54,257 bases of DNA from Vicinamibacteria bacterium (GCA_022820675.1 JAJEFC010000262.1:1-54257); one strand, 5' to 3'; shown: positions 24,036 to 32,544, counted from the first letter of the stretch. The notes: generated from the sequence alone by a model not told the origin. A program made the numbers and translations.

Positions 24036-24135
24036 CCGAGTCCAGGCGGTTCCGAACGAGAACCTGCCGGTTGCGCTTCGCGAAGCCGAGTCCAGGCGGT
24101 TCCGAACGAGGACTTGCGAGTTGCTCTTCGCGAAA
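24036..24135. repeat. 50-bp tandem duplication
   Basis: Two head-to-tail units (24036-24085 and 24086-24135) both begin CCGAGTCCAGGCGGTTCCGA and end with a TTCGCGAA palindrome, with some drift between them. It lies between two genes and shows no coding character. Confidence 0.8.
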
Positions 24136-24207
24136 GCGGGCGAGACCGGCATCGATAACGGTCCCAAGCGTCGATCGTGACCAGCCGGGAGACCGGTCGG
24201 AGGGAGA

Positions 24208-25662
24208 ATGAAGACCATGGCCAAGGCGGACAGGTTCGAGGTCGGGCATCAGGGCCGGACGGCTCACGGCGACACGCGTGCAGGGTTCCATTCCTGGCGG
24301 TCCACCGCGGTCGCGGGGCTCGCGGCGGCGTTGCTGCTGGCGGGCGCGGCCGGCGCGGCGGCGCAGAGCGGCAACGCAGCGGCGCCCGAGGCAACCGACG
24401 CAGTGCCCACGTTCAGCCGGGATGTCGCGCCCATCCTGCAGCGGTCGTGCCAGCAGTGCCACCAGCCGGCGGGCATCGCGCCGATGTCGCTGCTCAACTA
24501 CCGCGAGGCGCGCCCGTGGGCGCGCAGCATCCGCGACCGGGTCGAGCGGCGCCTCATGCCCCCCTGGCACCTCGACACCACGGTGGGCATCCAGGACTAC
24601 AAGAACGACATCTCGCTGACGCCGGCCGAGATCGACACCGTCGTCCGCTGGGTCGACGCGGGCGCGCCCGAGGGCAACCCCGCCGACCTGCCCGAGCCGC
24701 TCGAGTTCCCGCGCGCCGACGCCTGGGAGGTCGAGGCGATGCTGGGCCGGCCGCCCGACTTCGTCGTCCGCTCGACCCCCTACGACGTGCTCGCCAACGG
24801 GCAGGACCAGTGGTGGAATCCCGAGATCGAGTTCGAGGGCTTCGACGAGCCCCGCTACATCCGCGCGGCCGAGTTCAAGCCGTCCTACCCCACCGGGATC
24901 AAGGTCACCCACCACGGCCACGCCAACCTGCGGAGCACCGCGGCCGAGGGCGAAGAGTCGGTGCGGACCCACCTCGTCGGCATGGGCATCGGCAAGCGGT
25001 GGGACCTGCTGCCCGAAGGCGTCGGCAAGCTCCTGCCGCCGGGGCCCGCCACGCTCCGCTTCAGCCTCCACTACTTCCCGGTGGGCGAGCCGGTGACGGA
25101 GGTCGCCGAGGTCGGCGTGTGGCTCTATCCCGAGGACGAGGCCCCGGACAAGGTGACGGCCGGCGAGCGGCAGTTCTACGTCGACGGCACCCACCGCGAG
25201 CGGCTGCGGGCGAGCGACATCCTGATTCCGCCACACGGGCACCTCGTGCTCGAGGACCAGTACGTCATGGACCGGCCGGCCCTGATTCAGAGCTTCCGGC
25301 CCCACATGCACATGCGCGGCACAGAGATGTCGATGACCGCGCTCTACCCCGACGGCCGCCGCGAGCTGCTCAGCAACGTCAACCGCTACGACCACAACTG
25401 GCAGATCGCGTACATCTACGACGACGACGCCCAGCCGCTGCTGCCGAAGGGCACGGTGCTGATGCTGCGCGCGAAGTGGGACAACACCGCCGCCAACCGC
25501 ATCAACCCCGACCCCGACCAGTGGGTGGTGTTCGGCGCGCGCGGCGTCGACGAGATGTCGCACGCCTGGATCGGCATCACCTGGCTCGACGACGCCGAGT
25601 TCGAGGAGATGGCGGCGGCCCGGGCAGCGGCGGCCACGCCCACGGACGACGGCTCGCAGTAG
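24208..25662 (+). CDS. Cytochrome c / copper type II monooxygenase-like fusion, exported
   Basis: 484 residues. After a hydrophobic export signal (STAVAGLAAALLLAGAAGAAAQ) comes a c-type haem domain: FSRDVAPILQRSCQQCHQPAGIAPMSLLNY, with the CxxCH at SCQQCH, MPPWHLD, and LTPAEIDTVVRWVDAGAPEG. The larger C-terminal half has GIKVTHHGHANLR, LHYFPVGEPV and SFRPHMHMRGTEMSM, His clusters that match the CuH and CuM sites of ascorbate-dependent copper monooxygenases (dopamine beta-monooxygenase/PHM fold). It may oxidise a substrate with electrons entering through the haem. ATG 24208 follows GGAGGGAGA. Confidence 0.85.
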   Translation: MKTMAKADRFEVGHQGRTAHGDTRAGFHSWRSTAVAGLAAALLLAGAAGAAAQSGNAAAPEATDAVPTFSRDVAPILQRSCQQCHQPAGIAPMSLLNYREARPWARSIRDRVERRLMPPWHLDTTVGIQDYKNDISLTPAEIDTVVRWVDAGAPEGNPADLPEPLEFPRADAWEVEAMLGRPPDFVVRSTPYDVLANGQDQWWNPEIEFEGFDEPRYIRAAEFKPSYPTGIKVTHHGHANLRSTAAEGEESVRTHLVGMGIGKRWDLLPEGVGKLLPPGPATLRFSLHYFPVGEPVTEVAEVGVWLYPEDEAPDKVTAGERQFYVDGTHRERLRASDILIPPHGHLVLEDQYVMDRPALIQSFRPHMHMRGTEMSMTALYPDGRRELLSNVNRYDHNWQIAYIYDDDAQPLLPKGTVLMLRAKWDNTAANRINPDPDQWVVFGARGVDEMSHAWIGITWLDDAEFEEMAAARAAAATPTDDGSQ

Positions 25663-25924
25663 CGCGGGCGTCGGATCTGCTCGAACCCTCGGCAATCGTC
25701 TGGACGGGGCGGGCGCCACCCTCGGCGCGGTTCCATCGACATGGGCCAGCGGCCGGCGGTGCGCCCGCCGAGCGAATCTCGCCCGGCCCGCCGGCTTGGC
25801 CGCCCGCCCTGACTCCGCTGCGAGGCAGCCGAGGATCCCCCTGCACGGGGTCGTCGTCCGCCCCGGGCTTCACGCCGTCACCCCCTTCCGACTTCTGCGA
25901 TCACGGAGGCTCTCTTCAAGCGCC

Positions 25925-26146
25925 ATGACGGGACACCATTCGTGGGAAAAGCTGATGAACCCGCGCTACACGCCGGAGGAGCGTGCCCGTGTCCGGGCTG
26001 AGGCCTTGAAGATGCTGGAGGAGGATGACCGGCGCAGCCGCCGTCACGAGGGGGAGGCGGCCGCCGAGCGGGGCGACCGCACAGACGCGGGTCCGCATGC
26101 GGACACGGAAGCGCGAGTTGCCGGCCCACGCTCCCGTGGCGCGTAA
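25925..26146 (+). CDS. Short protein, possible N-terminal part of a lost XRE antitoxin
   Basis: 73 residues, MTGHHSWEKLMNPRYTPEERARVRAEALKMLEEDDRRSRR. The beginning resembles the N-terminal extension of XRE-type antitoxins (M-T-x-H-x-W/F-x-x-L ... PE-R-R-A-R-V), but the helix-turn-helix that should follow is absent and replaced by a charged tail. It may be a truncated relic or an unrelated small protein. Start context is weak. Confidence 0.35.
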   Translation: MTGHHSWEKLMNPRYTPEERARVRAEALKMLEEDDRRSRRHEGEAAAERGDRTDAGPHADTEARVAGPRSRGA

Positions 26147-26253
26147 GTGCAGTTGACGGACGGCTTCCTCGGCCCCCACTGCCGCGGGCCACGGCGGCAC
26201 CAGTCCGAAAAGACCGCTGCGGACAGAGGTCGCGGGCAGCGTTCGTCAGAACC

Positions 26254-27348
26254 CTACCTCGGCACCCACTTCTGCAGGCACCCGCCGGACGGGCTGACGT
26301 CGCAGCCGCTGGTCAGGCCGGCGAAGATGTTGCCCGCCTCGTCGGCCGCCATCCCTTCCGGCCGCGTGCCCGGAATGAAGTGGTGGAGCGAGCCGTCCGT
26401 CGCGCTGCCGATGCGGATGCCGACCTGCCACCCCGGGTTGCGCGGCGAGCGGCCGGGCCCGTCGGGCGCGACGGGGGGACCCGGAATGGACGCCCCCGAC
26501 TCGGAGTCGGCCACGATCATCGTGTCGTCGGCGAGGATGGTGATGCCGCTGGGCCGGCCGAAGTGCCGCCACTCGTCGACGAAGCTCAGGTCCCCGTCGA
26601 GGACCTGGACGCGGTTGTTCGACCGGTCGGCCACGAAGAGCCGCCCCTGCGAGTCGAACGCCAGCGCGTGGGGCCCCATGAACTCGCCCGGGCCGAGCCC
26701 GAGCTGCCCGACCGCCCGCACGAACTCGCCGTCGGTGGTGATCTCCACCAGCCGGTCGCCGTCCTGCTGGGCGGTGGAGGGCCGCGGCCAGTGCCCGTCG
26801 GCGACGATGATGTTGCCGTTCGGCGCGACCGCGCACGCGGTCGGACCGATGAACGTGTCCTCCCCCGCCGCCGACACCCCCGCCTGGCCGAGGCTCATCA
26901 GCAGCTCGCCGTCCTGGCTGAACTTGTGGAGCTGGAAGCCGCGCCCCGCCGTCGACGGATCGTCGCCGAAGGGCCCGCTGTCGCCGGCCCACAGGTTGCC
27001 GTCGCCGTCCATGCAGAACCCGTGGGCCTGCACGATCATCCCGTCGCCGAAGCTCTTCTCGATCTGCCCGTCGGCGTTGATGTAGTTGATGGGCGGCTCG
27101 GACCGGAACATCATCCACGTGCCGCCGGTGCCGTCGGGGATGAGCCCGATGGCCGCGCCCCACTCCATGCCCGGCCGCAGGGTCGGCCAGCTCTCGATCA
27201 GGCGGTAGGGGTTGGACATGGTGCTCGTCGGCCGCCGGGACAGCTCGAACAGCGGCGACGGCTCCTGCGCCGACGACGCGATACCCACCCCGAGAACGGC
27301 GGCGAGCGCCGCGCCGGAAGCCAGCTTCGTGACGGTACCTCGTGACAT
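26254..27348 (-). CDS. Secreted NHL-repeat 6-bladed beta-propeller
   Basis: 364 residues with signal peptide (KLASGAALAAVLGVGIASSAQ). The NHL blades are regular: AHGFCMDGDGNLWAGDS, CAVAPNGNIIVADGH, HALAFDSQGRLFVADRSNNRVQVLD, SGITILADDTMIVADSES, GMAADEAGNIFAGLTSG. Proteins of this group include peptidyl-alpha-hydroxyglycine amidating lyases, but the enzyme's metal-ligand pattern is not obvious here, so binding or scaffolding is equally likely. It is a paralogue of the gene at 27810 (shared FVDEWRHFGRPSGI / NPGW..GIR.GSA..GS) and is divergently arranged with it. Confidence 0.85.
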   Translation of the reverse strand: MSRGTVTKLASGAALAAVLGVGIASSAQEPSPLFELSRRPTSTMSNPYRLIESWPTLRPGMEWGAAIGLIPDGTGGTWMMFRSEPPINYINADGQIEKSFGDGMIVQAHGFCMDGDGNLWAGDSGPFGDDPSTAGRGFQLHKFSQDGELLMSLGQAGVSAAGEDTFIGPTACAVAPNGNIIVADGHWPRPSTAQQDGDRLVEITTDGEFVRAVGQLGLGPGEFMGPHALAFDSQGRLFVADRSNNRVQVLDGDLSFVDEWRHFGRPSGITILADDTMIVADSESGASIPGPPVAPDGPGRSPRNPGWQVGIRIGSATDGSLHHFIPGTRPEGMAADEAGNIFAGLTSGCDVSPSGGCLQKWVPR

Positions 27349-27809
27349 CTCGTTCCTCCTCCGGACGATACGACGTCCTGCTGACGGCCGATGTTACAGT
27401 TGTCGGGCGGCCGAGGCCAGCGTCGAGGCGCCGATGCCGCCCGCGGACGGGGAGACCTGGATGGGACTTCCATCCGAGTGATGGACGGTGGCCGATGCCG
27501 CCCGGGTGCGGGGAACCCCCCCGACGACGAGGCCGAGATCACGAGCTTCGCGGCCGATGCCGCCCGCCGGGCGCGGGAACCTGTCCCGGGGCGGCGGCGG
27601 GCACATCCCGCTCGCAGGCGGCCGCAGGCCACGGGAAGCCGGGAGCGCTCGAGGCGCCGTGGGGCCGCCCGGCCGGCGCGATCCGTCGTCAGGACAGTGA
27701 TCGATATGGATTTGCCAACTGCACCCGGACCCCGTCTCGTCTACTGCGGGTTCCGTGTTGGGCACGTGGCAAGGCAATTCCCGTCAGTGTCCTTTGCCAG
27801 GAGGGACTC
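27349..27809. other. Gap between divergent NHL genes with a 61-bp periodic motif
   Basis: GCCGATGCCGCCCG occurs at 27430-27443, 27491-27504 and 27553-27566, spaced 61 and 62 bp, each followed by a similar GC-rich block. No gene is supported. The region must contain the promoters of both NHL genes; the repeated motif may be regulatory or a decayed coding repeat. Confidence 0.45.
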
Positions 27810-29456
27810 ATGCGGCACCAGACAGCTCTCTCGTTGACCGCCGGCCTGCTCGCGTCGGCGCTGCTGGCGGCGGCCACCGCCACGCCGGCCCACGCCCAGC
27901 TCGAGGACCAGACGCGGGTGGCGCCGACCAACGACCTGCCCAACCCCTACGCCCGCGTGCACCCGTGGGGCGAGCTTCCCGACCCCTACGTGCCCGGCGC
28001 CTACGACGAGCGCGCGTCGTTCATCGGCGCCGACGAGGGGCCCGACGGCAACATCTACCTGCTGAGCCGCTGCCTCCAGAACTCGTGCACGGGGCGCACC
28101 GAGCCGGCGGTGCTGAAGCTCGACCCGTCGGGCCGGCTGCTCGCGAGCTGGGGCTCGGGAATGTTCGACTTCCCGCACGGCCTCGACGTGGACGGCGAGG
28201 GCAACGTCTGGGTGGCCGACCAGCGCGGGCACCGGGTGGTGAAGTTCGACGCCGAAGGCAACCTGCTCATGACCATCGGCGAGCAGGGCACGGCGGGAGA
28301 GCCGCCGCTGGTCGACGAGCCGACCGGCGTCGTGGTCGCCCCGAGCGGCGAGATCTTCATCACCGAGGGGCACAGCTTCGCGTCCGGCGCCAACCGCGTG
28401 ACCAAGTACGCGGCCGACGGCTCGTTCCTCCTGTCGTGGGGCGAGACCGGCTCGGGGCCCGGCGAGTTCAACGTGCCCCACACCATCGCCCTCGACTCCC
28501 AAGGGCGCCTGTTCGTGGGCGACCGCGCCAACAACCGCATCCAGATCTTCGACCAGGCGGGGACGCTGCTCGACGTCTGGTACCAGTTCGGCCGCCCGAG
28601 CGGCATCGCCATCGGCGCCGACGACCGCATCTACGTGGCCGACTCCGAGTCGTACGGCACCGACAACCCGGGGTGGAAGAAGGGCATCCGGGTCGGCAGC
28701 GCGCGCGACGGGTCGGTCGAGTACCTCATCGAGGACCTCGAGCCGACGGCCATCGAGCACAGCGGCGCCGAGGGCGTGGGCGTCGACTCGGCCGGCAACG
28801 TCTACGGGGGCGTCGTCCGGCGCCGGATGATCGAGAAGCACGCGCCGAACGGCGAGGCCACCGCGCTGCCGGGCGGGGACGCGCCCGCGCACGTGGGCCA
28901 CGTCGCCTACGCCTTCCCCGGCGCGCCGGGGGGACGCAGCCTGGCCGCCACCGCCTCGGCCGAGATCGGCACGCTGGTGCTGCACGCCAACTTCGCGGCC
29001 GGCGACCTGAGCGATTACGGCGCGATGCGGCGGCACGCCGGGCACGTGCTGCACCTGCTCGAGCCGGCCGAGGGGGCGTCGGGCCCCGGCCTCGGGTTCG
29101 GGGTCATCCCCGCCGTCGAGGCGCTCGTCAGCCACCTCGAGCGGGCGGCCGCCGAGGACGGCGCATCGGACAGCCTGCGGACCCACGCCGGACACGTCTC
29201 CGCCATCGCGGCCGGCCTGCTCGCCAACGCGCGGCAGGCCGCGGGGCTCGCCCGGCAGCTCGCCGAGGCAGTCTCGATCCGTCGCGCGGCGCCCCTCGTG
29301 GCCCGCGTCCGCACCCTCGCCTATCAGATCGCGGAGGGCTTCGACGTCGACGGCGACGGGCAACTGTCGTTCGACGGCGAGGCCGGCATGCAGCAGCTCG
29401 AGGCGCACCTCTACCTGCTGCTCGAGGGCGAGTCGCTTCCCCGCGAGCTGCGGTAG
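27810..29456 (+). CDS. NHL propeller fused to a helical domain with repeated H-x-G-H-V motifs and an EF-hand
   Basis: 548 residues: signal peptide (MRHQTALSLTAGLLASALLAAATATPAHAQ); NHL propeller, residues about 60-350 (GLDVDGEGNVWVADQRGHRVVKFD, GVVVAPSGEIFITEG, TIALDSQGRLFVGDRANNRIQIFD, GIAIGADDRIYVADSES, GVGVDSAGNVYGGV); then an all-helical region of about 150 residues with HVGHVAY, RRHAGHVLHLLEP and RTHAGHVSAIAAG, and finally one EF-hand loop (DVDGDGQLSFDGE). The helical module is not one I recognise; the spaced His residues could hold haem or metal. AGGAGGG precedes ATG 27810. Paralogue of the NHL gene at 26254, which lacks the C-terminal part. Confidence 0.83.
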   Translation: MRHQTALSLTAGLLASALLAAATATPAHAQLEDQTRVAPTNDLPNPYARVHPWGELPDPYVPGAYDERASFIGADEGPDGNIYLLSRCLQNSCTGRTEPAVLKLDPSGRLLASWGSGMFDFPHGLDVDGEGNVWVADQRGHRVVKFDAEGNLLMTIGEQGTAGEPPLVDEPTGVVVAPSGEIFITEGHSFASGANRVTKYAADGSFLLSWGETGSGPGEFNVPHTIALDSQGRLFVGDRANNRIQIFDQAGTLLDVWYQFGRPSGIAIGADDRIYVADSESYGTDNPGWKKGIRVGSARDGSVEYLIEDLEPTAIEHSGAEGVGVDSAGNVYGGVVRRRMIEKHAPNGEATALPGGDAPAHVGHVAYAFPGAPGGRSLAATASAEIGTLVLHANFAAGDLSDYGAMRRHAGHVLHLLEPAEGASGPGLGFGVIPAVEALVSHLERAAAEDGASDSLRTHAGHVSAIAAGLLANARQAAGLARQLAEAVSIRRAAPLVARVRTLAYQIAEGFDVDGDGQLSFDGEAGMQQLEAHLYLLLEGESLPRELR

Positions 29457-29519
29457 AGTCTGCGCGGCAGAAGCGCAAGGGTTACGCCTCGGGCGAAACC
29501 AGCGTCACCGCCGGAACAC

Positions 29520-29750
29520 TCAGCCGTCCCCGCGCGTGAGCCGCATGATGTCGTCGGTTCGAACACCCCGTGCAGCGACGCCGCGAGCCCGGCGCAGACG
29601 GTCGTCCATGAGCGCCCGCTTGCTCAGCACCGGCCGGATGGTCACGCCGCCATCGGCCTCCTCGAAGCTCACGTCCGTGTGCGGCAGCAGCCCGAACTTG
29701 AGCCGGAGGCGTTGCGGGATCGTCACCTGACCCTTGGTAGTTATTCGCAT
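29520..29750 (-). CDS. AbrB/MazE-like antitoxin, orphan
   Basis: 76 residues. MRITTKGQVTIPQRLRLKFGLLPHTDVSFEEADGGVTIRPV is a swapped-hairpin AbrB (SpoVT) DNA-binding domain; the tail (SKRALMDDRLRRARGVAARGVRTDDIMRLTRG) is the toxin-binding segment of VapB/MazE-type antitoxins. No toxin follows it: the next gene downstream is convergent. There is no Shine-Dalgarno sequence; instead TAATAC lies seven bases before the ATG, consistent with a leaderless transcript. Confidence 0.8.
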   Translation of the reverse strand: MRITTKGQVTIPQRLRLKFGLLPHTDVSFEEADGGVTIRPVLSKRALMDDRLRRARGVAARGVRTDDIMRLTRGDG

Positions 29751-29757
29751 GGTCGTA

Positions 29758-29779
29758 GTATTACTTTATGGCGTATTAC
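29758..29779. promoter_or_regulatory. AT-rich direct repeat before the AbrB-like gene
   Basis: GTATTAC occurs at 29758-29764 and 29773-29779, 15 bp apart, in a markedly AT-rich island directly upstream of the antitoxin start. On the minus strand the proximal copy gives TAATAC in -10 position for a leaderless start at 29750. The pair may bind the AbrB-like protein itself. Confidence 0.4.
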
Positions 29780-29868
29780 GCTCGTGAATCTACTCACTTT
29801 GCCAACGCGAGGCGCTCCCCGCGAACCGCGGCAGCGCCTCGAGCAGGAACGAGCCGAGGAGGATGGAC

Positions 29869-30840
29869 ATGACGAGACGGATGACGGGCGCGGCATGGGG
29901 CATGGGAGTCGTCATCGCCGGCTTGGCCGCGGCCGCCCCCGCGGCGGCGCAGGAGAGCTGGGTCGAGCGCGCCGTGCACAACTTCGGCGAGCCCATCAAC
30001 ACGCTGTGGGCCGAGGGCGAGCTGTCGTTCGCGGCCGACGGCACCATGGTCTACTGCAGCGCCCGCGAGGACCTCGGGGCGGCCCCCGGCGACCCCAAGG
30101 ACCTCTACATCGCGACGTTCGACGCCGGGACGGGGCGCTGGAACACGCCCGTCAACATGGGGCAGCCCGTCAACTCGGCCCCCGCCACCGACGTCGACCC
30201 GATACGTATCGGCGACGACCGCGAGCAGTGGATCACCGCCGACGTCAACACCATCTACTTCAAGTCGGACCGGCTGGCGACGAGCGAGCCCCGGAACGCC
30301 AGCGACCTCTTCGTCACCCGGAAGGAGAACGGCGAGTGGACGACGCCCGAGCTGCTCCCGTACCCCATCAGCACCGACGAGGGCAACGAGCACTGCCCGG
30401 CCATCCTCGCCGACGGCGAGACGCTGTGCTTCGCCTCGCGGCGGGCCGGCGGGTACGGCGGGTCCGACATCTGGTGCTCGCGGCAGGACGCCGACGGCGA
30501 GTGGCAGGAGCCGGTGAACCAGGGGCCCAACATCAACACCGCGGCCGAGGAGTTCCACTTCTCGCAGGACGCCGACGGACGGGTCTACTTCACCTCGGCC
30601 CGTCCCGGCGGCCAAGGCGGCATGGACATCTGGTCGGCGATGCAGACGGGGCCGAACAGTTGGGGGCCGGCCGTGAACCTGGGACCCCAGGTGAACACCG
30701 CGGGCGCCGACATGTGCCCGGCCCTGCCGCCGGACGACGCCACCTTCACCTGGTTCTCGAACCGCGACGACAACAGCTTCGGGGGCATCGACATCTTCTG
30801 GACCCACAAGTCCAACCTCGCGACCGGGGCTGAACGCTAG
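29869..30840 (+). CDS. Secreted PD40/WD40-like beta-propeller protein
   Basis: 323 residues. Signal peptide (MTRRMTGAAWGMGVVIAGLAAAAPAAAQ), then PD40 blades: ELSFAADGTMVYCSARED...DLYIATFDAGTGRWNTPVNMGQPVNS, DVNTIYFKSDR...DLFVTRKENGEWTTPELL, CPAILADGETLCFASRRAGGYGGSDIWCSRQDADGEWQEPVN, FHFSQDADGRVYFTSARPGGQGGMDIWSA, FTWFSNRDDNSFGGIDIFW. It is the exported propeller class seen in TolB-like and OmpA-linked proteins; role unknown. AGGAGG at 29857-29862 lies flush against the ATG at 29863 but six bases before the ATG at 29869, which decides for the latter. Confidence 0.82.
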   Translation: MTRRMTGAAWGMGVVIAGLAAAAPAAAQESWVERAVHNFGEPINTLWAEGELSFAADGTMVYCSAREDLGAAPGDPKDLYIATFDAGTGRWNTPVNMGQPVNSAPATDVDPIRIGDDREQWITADVNTIYFKSDRLATSEPRNASDLFVTRKENGEWTTPELLPYPISTDEGNEHCPAILADGETLCFASRRAGGYGGSDIWCSRQDADGEWQEPVNQGPNINTAAEEFHFSQDADGRVYFTSARPGGQGGMDIWSAMQTGPNSWGPAVNLGPQVNTAGADMCPALPPDDATFTWFSNRDDNSFGGIDIFWTHKSNLATGAER

Positions 30841-30880
30841 CCCACCGTCGTCGCCGGCGGCTCCGCCGGGCCCAGCCAAC

Positions 30881-31099
30881 GCCAGGAGTCCGTGCCGTTG
30901 TACGGCGCAAGCTCCTGGCGGGAGCTGGCGGTCGCGGCGCAACTTGGTGGCCGCGCTGGACGCCTCATGGGCGCGAGACTCCTTCGACGCAGGCTTCCGA
31001 GCCCGGAGACCGCTGCCCGCGGCGGCGTTGCCGCCATGCAGCGTCGCCGCTCCAGTCGACCCTCCGGGAGTCCGCGCCGCCCTGACACGGACTCCTGGC
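30881..31099. repeat. Candidate small element with 14-bp inverted repeat ends
   Basis: GCCAGGAGTCCGTG at 30881-30894 is the exact inverse of CACGGACTCCTGGC at 31086-31099. The 219-bp segment occupies the gap between the PD40 gene and the HupE-like gene and ends 19 bases before the latter's start, so it carries or displaces its promoter. It encodes nothing convincing. No clear target-site duplication. Confidence 0.45.
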
Positions 31100-31118
31100 T
31101 GTCCGACCGAGGTGAAGG

Positions 31119-32252
31119 GTGAGCCGGCCGTTCCAACCGGGCTCGTCCCGCCGCTGGCCGGCCGCCGTCGCCGTTGCGGCCTTTGCTTGGGCCGCCGCGG
31201 GCGGGGCGGCGGGGGCGCACGAGCTCGAGCTGACCGAGGTGCACGTCGCCTTCGAGAGCGACGGGACGTTCCGCGTCGAGGTGATGAACGACCCCGGCTG
31301 GCTGCTCATGCGGGTCGAGCCGTTCTCGGGCCTCGGGCTCTCGGGCCGGCTCGACCCCCCGGATCGGGACGACCGGCTCGCCGAGATGGAGCCGACCTTC
31401 GCCGAGTGGGTGCACCTGTACTTCGACGGCGAGCGCGCCCCGGTGTCCGCGACCTACCTGCCGCCGGCCGAGGGCGGCCCCACCGCGGTCGACGGGACCC
31501 TGCTCGGCGTGATGCGGCTCGACGGCCGGGTGCCGCCCGGGGCCGAGGCCTTCAGCTTCGCCTACGGGCTCGTCATGGACGCCTACCCGCTGCTCATCCG
31601 CGACCGCGGCGACGAGGTCGTCACCTACTGGAACGTCGGCGAGTACGAGACCGAGCCGATGCTCCTGGGCGAGCTCACGCCGCCGACCCGGTGGCAGGTC
31701 GTGGGCACCTACCTGGGGCTCGGGTTCACCCACATCGTCCCCAAGGGGCTCGACCACATCCTGTTCGTGGCCGGCATCTTCCTGCTCGGCACGCGCCTGA
31801 CCCCGATGCTGGCCCAGGTGACCACGTTCACCGTGGCGCACACCATCACCCTCGGGCTCAGCATGGTCGGGGTGCTCTCGCTGCCCGCTCGTGTGGTCGA
31901 GCCGCTGATCGCCCTCTCCATCGCCTACGTCGCCATCGAGAACCTCGTGACGAGCGAGCTCAAGCCGTGGCGGCTCGCCCTCGTTTTCGGGTTCGGGCTC
32001 CTCCACGGCCTGGGGTTCGCCGGCGTCCTCGCCGAGCTCGGGCTGCCGCGCGGCGAGTTCACGGCGGCGCTGATGAGCTTCAACCTCGGGGTCGAGGGCG
32101 GGCAGCTCGCGGTCATCGCGGGGCTGTTCGCGGTCCTCGGCTGGGCGCGCCGCGCCCCGTGGTACCGCCGCGCCGCGGTCGTCCCCCTGTCGCTGGGCAT
32201 CGCGGCGGTCGGCGTCTACTGGACCGTGACGCGGGCCCTGGGCGGCCTCTGA
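31119..32252 (+). CDS. HupE/UreJ_2-family membrane protein
   Basis: 377 residues. Signal/first helix (AAVAVAAFAWAAAGGAAGAHELELT), an extracytoplasmic beta-rich domain to about residue 190 (LTEVHVAFESDGTFRVEVMNDPGWLL...), then six membrane helices with the HupE/UreJ_2 signatures: FTHIVPKGLDHILFVAGIFLL, TTFTVAHTITLGLSMVGVLSLP, VEPLIALSIAYVAIENL, FGFGLLHGLGFAGVL, FNLGVEGGQLAVI. Smaller HupE and UreJ proteins are nickel/cobalt permease-like; conserved His in HIVPKGLDH and TVAHTITLG fit metal handling, but transport is not shown for this long form. GTG 31119 follows GAGGTGAAGG. Confidence 0.85.
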   Translation: MSRPFQPGSSRRWPAAVAVAAFAWAAAGGAAGAHELELTEVHVAFESDGTFRVEVMNDPGWLLMRVEPFSGLGLSGRLDPPDRDDRLAEMEPTFAEWVHLYFDGERAPVSATYLPPAEGGPTAVDGTLLGVMRLDGRVPPGAEAFSFAYGLVMDAYPLLIRDRGDEVVTYWNVGEYETEPMLLGELTPPTRWQVVGTYLGLGFTHIVPKGLDHILFVAGIFLLGTRLTPMLAQVTTFTVAHTITLGLSMVGVLSLPARVVEPLIALSIAYVAIENLVTSELKPWRLALVFGFGLLHGLGFAGVLAELGLPRGEFTAALMSFNLGVEGGQLAVIAGLFAVLGWARRAPWYRRAAVVPLSLGIAAVGVYWTVTRALGGL

Positions 32253-32261
32253 CGCGAGGCC

Positions 32262-32278
32262 CCCGCGCGCCGCGCGGG
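32262..32278. terminator. GC-rich perfect hairpin after the HupE-like gene
   Basis: CCCGCGCG-C-CGCGCGGG, eight-base arms with a one-base centre, ten bases after the stop codon. There is no T-run behind it. The same 17-mer recurs in inverse orientation at 32324-32340, next to element 2. Confidence 0.4.
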
Positions 32279-32332
32279 TTCGGGCCGGTTCCCTGACGCG
32301 AATCGGCTACAGATCGACCCCCGCCCGCGCGG

Positions 32333-32476
32333 CGCGCGGGGGTGCACGTCAGATTGCTGGGATCCGCCTCTGCCGCCGCGTGCACTTCGCCGAAAGCCAC
32401 CCGTTCGCACGCCAACCTGGCCCGGAAATGCTCGCAGCCGCGAATCTGCAACTTTCCTGACGTGCACCCCCGCGCG
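32333..32476. repeat. Candidate MITE-like element 2, 144 bp, same ends as element 1
   Basis: Arms of 20 perfect bases (32333-32352 and 32457-32476) that include GGGGTGCACGTCAG and CTGACGTGCACCCC. The twelve terminal bases GGTGCACGTCAG and the following ATT are the same as in the element at 22858-23014, but the interior differs. CCGCGCGGGTTCGGG occurs on both sides (32270-32284 and 32470-32484). No protein encoded. Confidence 0.6.
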
Positions 32477-32544
32477 GGTTCGGGTTTGACGATTCTCCGT
32501 CGTGTCGCTATCGTGGGGCCGAGAAGCCAAAGGGGGGAACACTC

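Noticed and set aside
30854..30869. Rho-independent terminator after the PD40 gene
   Set aside because: CCGGCGG-CT-CCGCCGG can form a hairpin but the loop has only two bases and there is no T-run. Such GC palindromes are frequent in this DNA.
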